The position numbers and the translations under genes were made by a program. Positions 34,872-46,101 of a stretch of DNA of 64,000 nucleotides are shown one piece after another. Under the pieces are notes generated by a model. That model was given only the letters and a program-made list of their open reading frames with translations. It ran no database searches and was not told the DNA's origin. The DNA is from Chrysogorgia sp. JL179-B06 (Eukaryota; Cnidaria; Anthozoa; Scleralcyonacea; Chrysogorgiidae). The stretch's first letter is position 1, and each line of letters starts with the position of its first letter. Location: NCBI GenBank assembly GCA_035772405.1, contig JAYKKM010000052.1, positions 1,067,501-1,131,500 of the forward strand. The letters are read 5' to 3'.

Positions 34872-37800
34872 CATACGTCGGCTACGGGTGATCCTATTGA
34901 CTGTGCTCGGTCGCAGCCTGATTTATCCAGTGACGATCGAGTTTCTTGTAACATCCCAATTAGAATCACCAACTACCAGTGGCCCGTAAAAAAGTCACAA
35001 ATTATTTCAAATAAATACAACCCTGAGAATCTCATTCAAATCAATACACATGAAACGAATGTTCTTGAATCTCCAGGTTCATCAAAGGAAATCGGAAAAA
35101 CTAACTCTGGTCTGAAAATAGCACACTTAAACATTCGTTCACTAAGAAATATAGCTCACCTTCTCCAGCTGAGGGATCTTGCCAGTTCAAATAATATCGA
35201 TGTACTTACAATTTCCGAAACATGGTTGAACTCAACGGTCTCTAATTCTGAAATTAGTATCGACGGTTATAAGTTGTATAGGCTCGATCGTCTTCACAAG
35301 AAAGGAGGCGGCGTTTGCGCATACATTCGGAAAGAAATAAAAGTTACGTCATTAAAAGAACTTTCACAGACTTCCGAAACTCATTTCCAACAGCTTTGGA
35401 TAAATCTCCAAATTAACAAATCCAAATCCCTCTTGTTATGTGTCTCGTATCGTCCTCCTGATTGCCCATTAGCTTGTTTTGAGAACAGTTTCAAACCTAA
35501 TTACATGCAAGCTCTTTTATTTGGCAAACCGATCGTCATACTCGGTGACCTGAACTGCAATATGCTGAAGGAAAATCGTGAGCAGAAAGCTCTAGCCGAT
35601 GTTTCTACTGAACTTAACCTTACACAAGTTATTACCATTCCAACGAGGATCACTAACACCAGTCAATCACTTATTGACGTTATTCTCACTTCGTCTCCGT
35701 CACTCGTACGTGATAGTGTTGTTCTTAGTACTCCAATCAGCGATCATCTACCTATTTACGTCATACTGAAATTGAAACGACCTAAGAAACCACCATGTTA
35801 CATTACCGTACGAAGTTACAAACACTATGACCCCTCGTCATTTATCTCTGACCTTGCTACTAATTCTGATCGTCTCCTATCCATTTTCTCAGGAAAAGAT
35901 GTGAACTCCAAATTAGCAACCTTTAATGATATTCTTCACTCTACTCTTGATATCCACGCGCCAGTAAAAACCATGAAAGTTCGCAGCCGACCCTGTCCAC
36001 ACGTCACATCTGAAATAAAGGACCTCATGAGAGATAGAGATAGACTCCATAACCGTTTTCTACAGACCCGCGATATCAATGATTGGAATTGCTACAAAGA
36101 GTCTCGTAATACTATCAAAATTACGCTTAAAAATGCCGCCAAAAAACATGTATTTGACGAAGTTCAGAAACATAAGAACAACCCAGGTTATATTTGGAAG
36201 ACAATTAATCAATGTATTCCAGCCAAAGAAAAGGAATCACAAATATACAGTAAAGACTTAAAGTTGGTTGTAGAGGAATTCAATCAATTTTTTACTTCTG
36301 TAGGAAGGAACACGGCCGTAGCAGCAACACGTTTAGCTAAGGATAATAACATCGAGCTATTTAGTCCTCTTTCTACTACTATTCAACACCCGGCAGACGA
36401 ATTGTTTAACTTCAAGCCAGTTACCTGTACCGAGGTTCAACGTATTATATTTTCCATGCCCTCAAACAAGTCTCCAGGTCCAGACAAGATAAGTCCACGC
36501 ATTATTAAAGATTGTCTCCCTGTTATACTGGGCCCCTTAACGGACATTATAAATTGTTCTCTCGCTTCATCCATATTTCCTGATACGTGGAAACTGGCTG
36601 ATGTCATACCATTACTAAAAGAAGGTGATCATGAGCTAGCATCCAATAACCGCCCTCTCTCACTTCTTGTCGTCGCTTCAAAGGTCTGTGAAAGAGTTGC
36701 GCTTAACCAATTCAGCACCTACCTATCTAACAACAACCGTTTATCCTCTCATCAGAGTGGTAACAGAAAATTTCATTCCACTGAGACCATTAACATAATG
36801 GTAAGTGACTGCGTACTTGAAGCAATGGATAAGAAGATGCTGACTGCGATTATCCTATTAGACCTGTCCAAAGCCTTCGATAGCGTCAGTCATCAAATTC
36901 TGTTACATAAATTAAGCTGCATTGGAGCTTCTACTCGAGCAGTGAAATGGTTCGACAGTTATCTTTCTGGTAGATCTCAATCCGTGCGTATTGGATCAAC
37001 AGTGTCTTCTTCACTTCCCATTACCCATGGGGTACCACAAGGTGCAATTTTATCACCTCTACTATTTTGTATTTACATGAACGACCTACCATCAATTACG
37101 CAATCATGCGCCCTTGATTCGTATGTAGACGACTCTAAAGTTTTTCTGTCGTTTCCTATCAAAGACTTGGATCAAGCAACTCACAACTTGGAAATGGACC
37201 TCAACAGGGTTGCTAAGTGGTGTTCTGGAAACCAATTGCTCATTAACCCGGGAAAAACGAAATTTCTCCTTATTGGTACAAGCCAACAGATCCGAACACT
37301 TCCAACCGACATGTCTTTGAATTTTCTAGGAAAATCTATCAAACCTGTTTCTTCGGCTAAAGATCTTGGCGTAATTTTTGACTCTCAATTGACGTATGAT
37401 TGTCACATTACCCATCTAGTTTCGTCGTGTATGTCTAAACTCTGTCAAATAAACCGAGTCAAAGACAGTTTCGACAGTGATACTTTATCATTGGTTATTA
37501 CAGCTCTTGTTATAAACAAGCTTCTATATTGCTCCACTGTCTGGTCAAATACCTCCTCCACGAACTTGAAAAAACTCCAGTCTGTTCAGAACTTTGCCTG
37601 TAGAATTATCACAAAAACAAGAAAGTTTGACCACATAACGCCAGCGTTGCGACAGCTTAACTGGTTGCCTATCGAACAATTATTATTGTTCAGAGATACC
37701 ATAATGGCCTATAAGTGTGTTAATAACCTTGCACCTAGTTATTTAAGTAAATTGTTTTGCAAACGGACTGAACTACACGATCACCCAATGCGCGACAAGG

Positions 37801-37970
37801 ATCTCCTTAACATTCCACTGTATAAAACTGCTTCAGGTCAGAGAACCTTTAGATATAGGGCTACAAAAATTTGGAACGATTTGGAAACTAATTTTAAACA
37901 TATCGTTACGTTATATGATTTTAAGAAAAAACTTAAATCACATATGCTTAATTTGCATCATTCGATTTAG
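34872..37970 (+). CDS. LINE-D endonuclease-reverse transcriptase
   Basis: About 1030 open codons encode an AP endonuclease and RT. Endonuclease blocks are GLKIAHLNIRSLRN, VLTISETWLNST, KKGGGVCAYIRKE, VILGDLNCNML (GDxN), RITNTSQSLIDVILTSSPS and STPISDHLPIYVI (SDH). RT blocks are SNKSPGPDKISPRIIKDC, WKLADVIPLLKEGDH, IILLDLSKAFDSVSHQIL, GVPQGAILSPLLFCIYMNDL and SYVDDSKVFLSF (YVDD catalytic). The C-terminus has LKKLQSVQNFACRIITKTRK and FRYRATKIWNDLETNF. Domain order and length fit a CR1/Jockey-type ORF2. The first in-frame ATG is not at the frame start; translation probably begins upstream or by reinitiation. The RT is apparently intact. Confidence 0.9.
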   Translation, partial: HTSATGDPIDCARSQPDLSSDDRVSCNIPIRITNYQWPVKKSQIISNKYNPENLIQINTHETNVLESPGSSKEIGKTNSGLKIAHLNIRSLRNIAHLLQLRDLASSNNIDVLTISETWLNSTVSNSEISIDGYKLYRLDRLHKKGGGVCAYIRKEIKVTSLKELSQTSETHFQQLWINLQINKSKSLLLCVSYRPPDCPLACFENSFKPNYMQALLFGKPIVILGDLNCNMLKENREQKALADVSTELNLTQVITIPTRITNTSQSLIDVILTSSPSLVRDSVVLSTPISDHLPIYVILKLKRPKKPPCYITVRSYKHYDPSSFISDLATNSDRLLSIFSGKDVNSKLATFNDILHSTLDIHAPVKTMKVRSRPCPHVTSEIKDLMRDRDRLHNRFLQTRDINDWNCYKESRNTIKITLKNAAKKHVFDEVQKHKNNPGYIWKTINQCIPAKEKESQIYSKDLKLVVEEFNQFFTSVGRNTAVAATRLAKDNNIELFSPLSTTIQHPADELFNFKPVTCTEVQRIIFSMPSNKSPGPDKISPRIIKDCLPVILGPLTDIINCSLASSIFPDTWKLADVIPLLKEGDHELASNNRPLSLLVVASKVCERVALNQFSTYLSNNNRLSSHQSGNRKFHSTETINIMVSDCVLEAMDKKMLTAIILLDLSKAFDSVSHQILLHKLSCIGASTRAVKWFDSYLSGRSQSVRIGSTVSSSLPITHGVPQGAILSPLLFCIYMNDLPSITQSCALDSYVDDSKVFLSFPIKDLDQATHNLEMDLNRVAKWCSGNQLLINPGKTKFLLIGTSQQIRTLPTDMSLNFLGKSIKPVSSAKDLGVIFDSQLTYDCHITHLVSSCMSKLCQINRVKDSFDSDTLSLVITALVINKLLYCSTVWSNTSSTNLKKLQSVQNFACRIITKTRKFDHITPALRQLNWLPIEQLLLFRDTIMAYKCVNNLAPSYLSKLFCKRTELHDHPMRDKDLLNIPLYKTASGQRTFRYRATKIWNDLETNFKHIVTLYDFKKKLKSHMLNLHHSI

Positions 37971-38190
37971 TAATTTGTTATTCTATTTTATTGTTGTAAA
38001 TTGATTCTTAAACGGCCTTTGATCATTCCATAATCCTAAAATTAATAATTTGTATAATGTAACTTTTAATCAAAATTTTAAATTTGTAATTTTAATACTG
38101 TAAGCTTATTCTTACATTTTTAATTCATTGTAATTCACTGCTGAAAAGCCTGTAAAGGAGTATTTGAATAAAGTATGTATGTATGTATGT

Positions 38191-38344
38191 ATTGATGAAT
38201 AAGTAATGTTCTATCTTTTTCATCATTATCTATTACTCTTTAATATTTATGTATGTATATGTATGTTATAGTCATTTGTATATATTTTTAGAGGACCCTC
38301 ATGTAAAGCACCTTTGGGTGATTATGGCTTCCTCGTTAAATATA
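38191..38344. other. Short AT-rich spacer
   Basis: Contains TATG repeats near 38250-38268; otherwise nothing. Confidence 0.4.
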
Positions 38345-38396
38345 TCCGTTCGTTCGTTCGTTCGTTCGTTCGTTCGTTCGTTCGTTCGTTCGTTCA
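38345..38396. repeat. Microsatellite (TTCG)n
   Basis: About 12 perfect GTTC/TTCG units. Confidence 0.95.
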
Positions 38397-38632
38397 TATC
38401 TTTATATAGTTAACATGCAAACACAATTGGTTCCACACCCCTTTTTCTAATCTTACATAATATAATTTTCATGAACCCTGGACACCTGTTACAGACTTTA
38501 ACTAGGTTGTGAGTTCGACACAACATTACTAATACGGATTACAGCAGTATTTATCAAAGATAGAATCGAATGACAAACTTAAAATTACTTTCTGAGCGCT
38601 TGGAATACGGGTGAAACTCGAAATTTTCCGCA

Positions 38633-38655
38633 GGTCGAGATTAGCACCCTCGCCC
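38633..38655 (+). repeat. Fragment matching the HINE-like 3' end
   Basis: ATTAGCACCCTCGCCC preceded by GGTCGA matches 14327-14349 with one difference. The hairpin partner is absent, so this is probably a decayed end of the same family. Confidence 0.4.
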
Positions 38656-38799
38656 CAGAAAATGTACGAGCCAAATTTACCGGATTTGATGGTGAACACG
38701 CAGTTTGCTGAACATGTCATTTTATATATTAGTTCTTTTCCGACAGTTTTATTCATATTGTGCAAAAGTCTCATAACTATTGATTCTCTTGCGGTTGAG

Positions 38800-38940
38800 T
38801 AATAAAACGTGTTGTGCTGCGTATAAGCAGTGTGGAAATACAAATCAAATATCTAAAAAGGTTGGTGTACTGCCGAAATAGTGTGTAAGTAGTCTAACGT
38901 TACGAGCGAAGGCCCTTCGTCAGAGAGTAAAATGTGTTAG
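38800..38940 (-). repeat. Degenerate PLE terminal-repeat-like sequence, copy 1
   Basis: Contains GTTGGTGTACTGCCGAAATA and TCTAACGTTACGAGCGAAGG. On the minus strand it reads CTGACGAAGGGCCTTCGCTC then GTAACGTTAG, a decayed hammerhead-like core. It shares this and a CACAACACG-type block with 46560-46740 and 47395-47570. Confidence 0.5.
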
Positions 38941-39835
38941 ATTGCTATCGAAACAGCCAGTTACAAATGAGTTTAATTCGTTTGCCCACAATAACATGAT
39001 GAACCAGAACCAAATTCGCAACCTATTGTGGGATTTGAGGCCCGTAACAGGATGGGGAAAATTAGCGAAGCTCAGAATGCTTTTTGTTGCACCGCGTAGT
39101 TTCAAACAACTTTGTTTTCAAGAGATATTTCGAACTCTTGACGTGACGATACTGTAGCTAGCATTATTGTTAGAACTATTGTTATGTGACGTGACGTGAA
39201 ACTGTTTAGACGTGCACGGTTCTCCGCGAATTATTTCGTATTTCATTTTTTCCTGTACGATTTTGGACGGGATACTTCTCAAAGTGGTCGGTAAAGTGTT
39301 CTTCTATTGGAATCTGAGAAACTCCAAGTATCCTTTTCGCCATCTAAATAATATTTAGTAAAATACCGGATTGTCTATACCGAGATTTTTAACGGTTGGT
39401 ATTCACACGCAAGCAAACGAAGCACGCTACGTTTGCTGACGACAGTGCGCGTGCTTCAATTTGATCTGTGCGCGTGCGTGCAATAATTAACTTAGATATG
39501 ATTTTGCTCCGAAGAATCCACGTTATTATTTTGTTTGATTGGTTCTTCGCGGGATTTGTCATACTGCAACAGATCAACTTCGACCACCTTATTTTTCTCA
39601 AACACGTCGTTTGATATTTGAGCATTGATATTTTAAGTAGTTTTAAGTCAGCACTTAAGACTTTTCTTTTTTAAAATTAATAGTTTTGTGTTCATAGTGG
39701 TAATATATGTAGTAGGCTTTATATCTTATAATGAAACTGTGATTAGTTTTATCTGTGATTAGTTTTATTTAAGTAACATCACGAATATATTGTTGTAAGA
39801 GCATTGAGACTATTGTACAATGCTCCTAATACGTC

Positions 39836-39836
<1 letters not shown>
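38941..39836. other. No gene recognised
   Basis: AT-rich; two overlapping short ORFs on opposite strands (38920-39157) look accidental. Confidence 0.4.

Positions 39837-39915
<79 letters not shown>
39837..39915. repeat. Microsatellite (ATT)n
   Basis: About 26 ATT units. Confidence 0.95.
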
Positions 39916-40890
39916 CCGACGGCCATGCAACTAATTCATGACAATGCGAACCAAAGAAAGCAATATATAATCTCTCTTTTATTTAATTCATAATCTATTC
40001 GCTTCAAACTTACTAGCTACATAGGAATTTAAACATATAAATGAGCGTTTTAGTTTAGGAGAAAATATGCCTCTTCTTTTATCTTTGATAGTTTAAAATG
40101 TTCTTGAATAAGCTCTTTCGTTGAGGCAATTTATCAGTTTGCAACCTAAAAAGAGTAGAGATTGTTTAGTTCACATCATTTGCATCAACTTCCCTAATAA
40201 TTTACTTATGTAGGTATGCATGTACCGAGAATTATCAAGGCCGAAACCAGGCTTTTACCACTAAAAAATAACTAAACTGGCGAAAACATTCATTCGCAAA
40301 CGACAAAACGATATAAAACAACTTACAGAATAAGGCTTTACAAGTCTGAATAAAATTGAAAATTAGATAAATATGCGAAAAATTGGCAACAAACCGTTAA
40401 TTCTACAATCCTGTTAAAAAAGTTAGACAACGCTACAGTAGCTAAAAGGGATAAATCTCGTCCCCAGAACCTGTGTTCCTTTTTTGGGGGACTGCGCGTT
40501 AATCTAAAACCGGAATCAGGATTTTATAGTTCCGGTTTAAGGTTGGTTACCGCTGGTCAAAAAAAGAGATTGACTCCGCGAATATGCAAAATTGGCTGTC
40601 AACATTGATTTTTTTAACTCTGATTTGGAATATGCTCTTTCAAAAATAGGAAAGCCCAGACTTCAACTTAGGAAGCCCAATACGAAGCGTTTTTTCACAG
40701 TTTTTTCGAAATTAGATTCAGAGTGTATTCTTCCTAGCAGCTATAGAAACTCGCTGATTTGCCAGCTTTTGCCATCTGTGTTTGATTTTTATTTGTCTGG
40801 TGCGGTGCGTGCGAAGCAAGTTCGTCTGTCATAGTGGTGTCTCTGTTAAATGCACTTATGAACGACCAGATAAAGTATTCATGCAGTGAA
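39916..40890. other. No gene recognised
   Basis: AT-rich; an 80-codon ORF at 40592-40834 has no recognisable similarity and no splice context that convinces. Confidence 0.4.
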
Positions 40891-41108
40891 AAATTCAGTT
40901 CGAAATAAACTCTGTTTGTGTAAAGAACTATAGAAATTATAATAATGGCGTTTACAACACATCCATATTTCACTTCGATCTTCATGAGATATATTAAGAT
41001 TTGTTTGATATGTAAATGATCCGCACTATGACGTCATACTGCATAATTACTTATTGAAGGCTGTATATCTTTGGGATTAATGTAACGAAATTATGAAAGT
41101 GTGTATGC

Positions 41109-41774
41109 AGGGGTCGAAACTAAGAAAATGTTCTAGTTGCCCAATGCGCAACTAGAATTGCGATTTCAAGTTTCCCACAAAAGATTTAGGTTGCCCACTT
41201 CTTATGCCTTCACAAAATTATTTTCAGTTTTCTTGTACTTTTTACAATACGAACTCTTCCTCAATATATTTTAGCCATTCGCGATTGTTTTTCCACGCCG
41301 GCAGAAATACTCGCACTCGATCTTTCTCATAACTATACTTTGCTCGCTTCCGGTAACTTTTGTCTTTTTTGCCGAGTTTGTATCACTATTAGTCAGGTCA
41401 TTAGTGTTTTTTGGATCACTGTTACGTTTTCTGGACGTGGTAAATCCGAATAGCACTTTCTACAGATGACGTCAGTATCCATGCATTTACCCATAACAAA
41501 AGAAATAGCTCATTTGCAATCATTTGTGAGACAAATTTGGTTTGTTTTTCCGCATTTTGACCTATTAATAGCAACCAGACACAGTGAAACGCGGGTCGCG
41601 AGATTACGGGAGTGTGCGCGATCACGAACACGAAAAGTCGCTGGCTCGTTCGTTCCACTGAAAGTTCTTCGATCATCTATGAAATTGGGTTGCCCGAAGG
41701 GCTTCCATGTGCCAAAATTTAGTTACCTAAGTAAACATTTGGTTGCCCCGGGCAATCGCTAATTTTGAACCCTG
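41109..41774. mobile_element. hAT-like non-autonomous element
   Basis: Termini CAGGGGTCGAAACTA and ...ATTTTGAACCCTG are imperfect inverted repeats. Flanking octamers TGTGTATG and TGTGTTTG look like an 8-bp target duplication with one change, as for hAT transposons. It contains a copy of the GCTCATTTGCAATCATTTG repeat (41450-41582) and no transposase. Confidence 0.65.
41450..41582 (+). repeat. Dispersed repeat, family of GCTCATTTGCAATCATTTG, copy 2
   Basis: Same order of strings as 44745-44912: AGATGACGTCAGTATCCATG, AATAGCTCATTTGCAATCAT and CTATTAATAGCAACCAG. Confidence 0.7.
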
Positions 41775-42376
41775 TGTGTTTGTGTGCGTGTGTATCCCAC
41801 AATACTAAACCTACGAAGTTACGTTTCGAGTGATTTGATTTTTCAATCCCAAAGATACACAGGCTTTCTCAGTTTGACATTATGGTCATTGTGCAGTGTG
41901 ACGTCAAAGTAAGGATAATTTATATCAAACAAATCACGAAGTGAGATATGGAAGAGTTGTAAACGCCAATCTTTATTAAGTTTATTTCGAACAGAAATGT
42001 TCCTGATCATCTAAACGTACGCACATTAAAAGGAAACCGTTTCAGCGAAAATTAAAAGTATCAAACATTCTGATAAAAATTCTACACCATCGGCAAAGAC
42101 GGTTGAGCAGCTGAAAACACCACCACAAATTCTATGAGCTCATCCAGAAGCTCTTATTGATAACAGAAGAAATTTTAAAGAAGTGCTTACGTTCAGAATA
42201 TATAAGGAACATATAAAGGCGATAGTTGTGGCCTTAATTTACAGCCAATCAAATTTAATCTTGATAAGGATTATCCCAGAGCCTCCGTTTCGTGGCGCAG
42301 TGCAAAAGGAACGCAGGCTTTGGGGACGAGATTACAGATAGGTTGGCACTATAACGGAACCACGGAGACCACGTAA

Positions 42377-42561
42377 CAGTGAGGGAACTTGGACTAGAAG
42401 GACTAGAAAGTAAATTATTTCAAACTAGTAAATAAATTATTTCAAATAATAAAGATGGCAAAGACATTTAAGGCGAGGAGTTAGGGTTAAGGAAGACACT
42501 TAAGGTGGGGGTTAGGGTTAGGATTCGTGTTGTCTTGGGATTCTAGTCCCAGTTCCCTCAC
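42377..42561. repeat. Inverted repeat, about 22-bp arms
   Basis: GTGAGGGAACTTGGACTAGA and TCTAGTCCCAGTTCCCTCAC flank a tract with TTAGGGTTA strings. Probably a small MITE. Confidence 0.55.
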
Positions 42562-43261
42562 GCCTACCTTGCAGGGACGGGGCAGCGATAGAAAAGAGGC
42601 TTATAGATCAGAGAGCTCTCTATATTACTGGACTAGTATGTTCTGGTCTTTGGCAGAGAACAAATTCAAGCCAAACCTGCTTGACGGACATGGAGGAGAT
42701 TTGCCACGCCAGTTTCAGTTTCCTACGCGCTCTTGTACGTCAGTTGCAGTCTCCCACGCAACTTTTCTCTTTTTCTCAACTATGTTCATTTTCAGAATAT
42801 TTTATACACAAAACATAATATCAAGAAGAAGAAATTAATCAAGGTCATGATCAAATGATATTTTTTTATGGAAACACAGAAATAACAGAAAATGACGAAA
42901 GAAGCACTCAAAAATTTCTTGAGAAAAACCGATTAACGAACGATTTATTTTCCCATTTTTCCTCCATTTTCACATCACTGATGTTACTAGCAGGTCACAG
43001 AACATTACTAAATTTTAATATTTTTAAGTACTCGGACACTGTAACTTAGTCGGTCTCACTTTGTTCGAGGACTATCATTCTTGTAAATGATTTCGTAACC
43101 GAACAAAACAAAACCTAGAATATACAATGTGGTGAGCACGTACAAAATCAGCCGTCCTGTTTGGCTTCACATTTTCCTCATATCCCTCCAGTTCAGTATA
43201 TATATATATAGGTAATATTTGGCATTTCACTCGATCAAACTACATGTTGAAAGGATTTATG
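42562..43261. other. Unannotated; possible minus-strand terminal exon
   Basis: On the minus strand near 43160-43060 an open frame reads GRLILYVLTTLYILGFVLFG then YEIIYKNDSPRTK and a stop, after a CAAACAG acceptor-like site. This is one hydrophobic segment of about 20 residues with a charged tail, possibly the last exon of a small membrane protein. Weak. Confidence 0.2.
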
Positions 43262-43429
43262 GTGAAGGAAAATTTCGAGTGTTGGAATACATACATTTTA
43301 AGACCAAACCGGGACCAGTTGCGAAAAATGCAACTTAGCGGCCTTCCGGTAGGAATTGAACCCGCGACTCTGCGATTGCTAGTGCAGTGCTCTGACCACT
43401 GAGCTACGGAAGCCGTTGCCGAGAGCCTA

Positions 43430-43430
<1 letters not shown>
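43262..43430 (-). mobile_element. tRNA-derived SINE, family 1, copy B
   Basis: Reverse complement of the SINE at 4655-4822. On the minus strand: CTTCCGTAGCTCAGTGGTCA, GAGCACTGCAC, B-box GGTTCAATTCC (plus coordinates 43352-43362) and tail ACTGGTCCCGGTTTGGTC. A (TA)n tract adjoins the head side. Confidence 0.82.
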
Positions 43431-43482
<52 letters not shown>

Positions 43483-43558
43483 TATATATATGGTGAATTT
43501 TGGATTCTGGGTTGAATTGGCTAGCGGGAGCAGGGATCCATTTCTCACTAAAGGTTTG

Positions 43559-43592
<34 letters not shown>
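43431..43592. repeat. (TA)n microsatellites
   Basis: Two TA tracts at 43431-43492 and 43557-43592. Confidence 0.9.
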
Positions 43593-43593
<1 letters not shown>

Positions 43594-43602
43594 AATATAT
43601 TT

Positions 43603-43711
43603 AACAATTATACCATGAGCTCGAGTCGTATATGAGCTCATAGCCAACGAGGCGCGCAGCGCCGAGTTGGCTATTAGTTCATACACGACGAGAGCGAATG
43701 GTATAATTGTT
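43603..43711. repeat. Imperfect foldback hairpin
   Basis: ACAATTATACCAT...GGCGCGCAGCGCC...ATGGTATAATTGT forms a stem of about 50 bp with some mismatches. Confidence 0.65.
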
Positions 43712-44645
<934 letters not shown>

Positions 44646-44744
44646 AAATAAGTTAAGATAAGTGAAGTTTAAGGTATGTAGGCGATAAACATTGTTTACA
44701 GTTAGAATGCTTAAAGTACCCCTATGATCAAACTTTTGGTATTC

Positions 44745-44912
44745 CGAGATATTCCAATAGCACTTTCTGGAGATGACGTCAGTAGCCATGTTTGTTCACA
44801 GTTACCCATAATTCTTGCGGCCATAACAAAAGTAATAGCTCATTTGCAATCATTTGTGAGTCAAATTTGGTTTGTTTGTCCTTATTTTGAGCTATTAATA
44901 GCAACCAGAATA
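44745..44912 (+). repeat. Dispersed repeat, family of GCTCATTTGCAATCATTTG, copy 3
   Basis: Most complete copy: CCAATAGCACTTTCTGGAGA, TGACGTCAGTAGCCATG, ACCCATAATTCTTGCGGCC, GCTCATTTGCAATCATTTG and GAGCTATTAATAGCAACCAG. Confidence 0.7.
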
Positions 44913-44990
44913 GCAATCAATTTCTCTTCGTATCCTCAAGATGTTTTTTTTTCACGGATTATGTTTTGTTTGGCATAATGTTTGGTATAA

Positions 44991-45167
44991 TTACCTATTA
45001 TAATTTTCGACAGCACGAGTCTTGAAAAATGTCGATCTCAGTGGAATGTTTGTGCGCTTTCCCCAATCCTTGCCTTTTCCCCATTTCTCCCAACTAAATG
45101 CGTCCACGGTTGATAAGAAAACGGCCACAACGACGAAAGCTATACACAGAACGTTTATCCACTTCAT
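44991..45167 (-). CDS. Small secreted peptide precursor, 58 codons
   Basis: ATG at 45167-45165, stop TAA at 44993-44991. The protein starts MKWINVLCIAF, has a hydrophobic core rich in Val/Phe, and a classical signal-peptidase site (VDA|F, after residue 23). The mature part is about 35 residues, basic and Trp-rich: FSWEKWGKGKDWGKRTNIPL and a tail ending ENYNR. WGK and WGKR look like amidation plus basic cleavage sites of neuropeptide precursors; alternatively a cationic Trp/Lys/Gly peptide suggests an antimicrobial role. AATAG|GTAATT at the end could be a splice donor, so more exons are possible. No similarity recognised. Confidence 0.5.
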   Translation of the reverse strand: MKWINVLCIAFVVVAVFLSTVDAFSWEKWGKGKDWGKRTNIPLRSTFFKTRAVENYNR

Positions 45168-45465
45168 TCTATCTGTCTGGAACAGAAGAGATCACAAAAG
45201 GTTTCTTATAAAATCTTTGATTACAAAGATTATGTTAGCGTGTTTGCAGCAAGTGTATTAAACAGGTGGATGTATGAGATGTGTATGCGGTTTTGATGTC
45301 TAAGGAGGAGGGACTGGCAAAGAGAGCGGGCCATGAGGATTTTGGAAGGTAGAAGAATAAAGTATTTTATATTGGCGACGAGGTAAAAATTTAAATCAAT
45401 AAATTGTTGACAAATTGCAGTGTATATAAGGTAAACTTCTTCAGGCAAAGTGTTAAAAAGTTATA

Positions 45466-45502
45466 TTTCCAAACGTTTCGCCGGTGAAGGCTTCTTCAGT
45501 GG
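45466..45502 (-). repeat. Degenerate hammerhead-like PLE terminal fragment
   Basis: On the minus strand: CTGAAGAAGCCTTCACCGGC followed by GAAACGTTTGG. Stem II (GCC/GGC) and GAAA are kept, but the CTGATGA core is changed to CTGAAGA, so it is unlikely to be active. Confidence 0.4.
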
Positions 45503-45708
45503 ATTATTGACATGGTTGATCATGACACTGGTCTATTGATGCCATCCGTATAATCGATTCATCCTGTAGATCAACGTAAACTCAAGTTTCCTGTGTATTA
45601 ACATCAGTTGCAATATTCACCTGAAGAGTGTGGTAAGTTCGCCTATCATACGAAACAGATTTGTAATGAATTAAAGTTCAAATGAAGTAGCTCGAGATTG
45701 TCTTTTTG

Positions 45709-45863
<155 letters not shown>

Positions 45864-45900
45864 CTATCGAATTTGATATAATAGTTCTAACATGAGTATA

Positions 45901-46025
45901 TAATTATAAGTGTTCTTCCTCTGGTTTCTAAATACAGACAATCCGGTTGAAAATACGAGGCGAAGCCGCGTTTTTTTAACCGGTTTGTCCGTATTTAGAC
46001 ATCAGAGGATGAACAATTACGAGTG
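45901..46025. repeat. Imperfect foldback hairpin
   Basis: GTTCTTCCTCTG...TCTAAATACAGACAAACCGG-like arms (TAAATACAGACAATCCGGTT versus AACCGGTTTGTCCGTATTTA) around GAGGCGAAGCCGCG. Confidence 0.6.
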
Positions 46026-46101
46026 TTAGAACAAAAAAGTGAGAAAATCGAGGTTAAAGTTAGCGAAATTTGGCCATAATCTTCCTCTTATTTCTAAATA
46101 T

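Larger units (their letters stand above)
33240..38190 (+). mobile_element. Nearly full-length LINE (LINE-D)
   Basis: ORF1 (33261-34225), an overlapping ORF2 region (34215-37970), a 3' UTR of about 190 bp with AATAAA, and a terminal (GTAT)n tail at about 38175-38190. The long open RT frame makes it the youngest LINE in the window. The 5' limit is not sharp; sequence upstream to about 33095 may be its 5' UTR. Confidence 0.85.
40891..42000. mobile_element. Foldback MITE split by a hAT-like insertion
   Basis: Left arm 40891-41108 and right arm 41775-42000 mirror each other: CAGTTCGAAATAAACT versus AGTTTATTTCGAACAG, GGCGTTTACAAC versus GTTGTAAACGCC, and a TGACGTCA site in each (right arm TGACGTCAAA). 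The arms are separated by the element at 41109-41774. Related to the foldbacks at 19719 and 23135. Confidence 0.7.

Noticed and set aside
36079..36261. Overlapping ORF inside the LINE-D RT
   Set aside because: It is a shadow frame of the EN-RT coding sequence.
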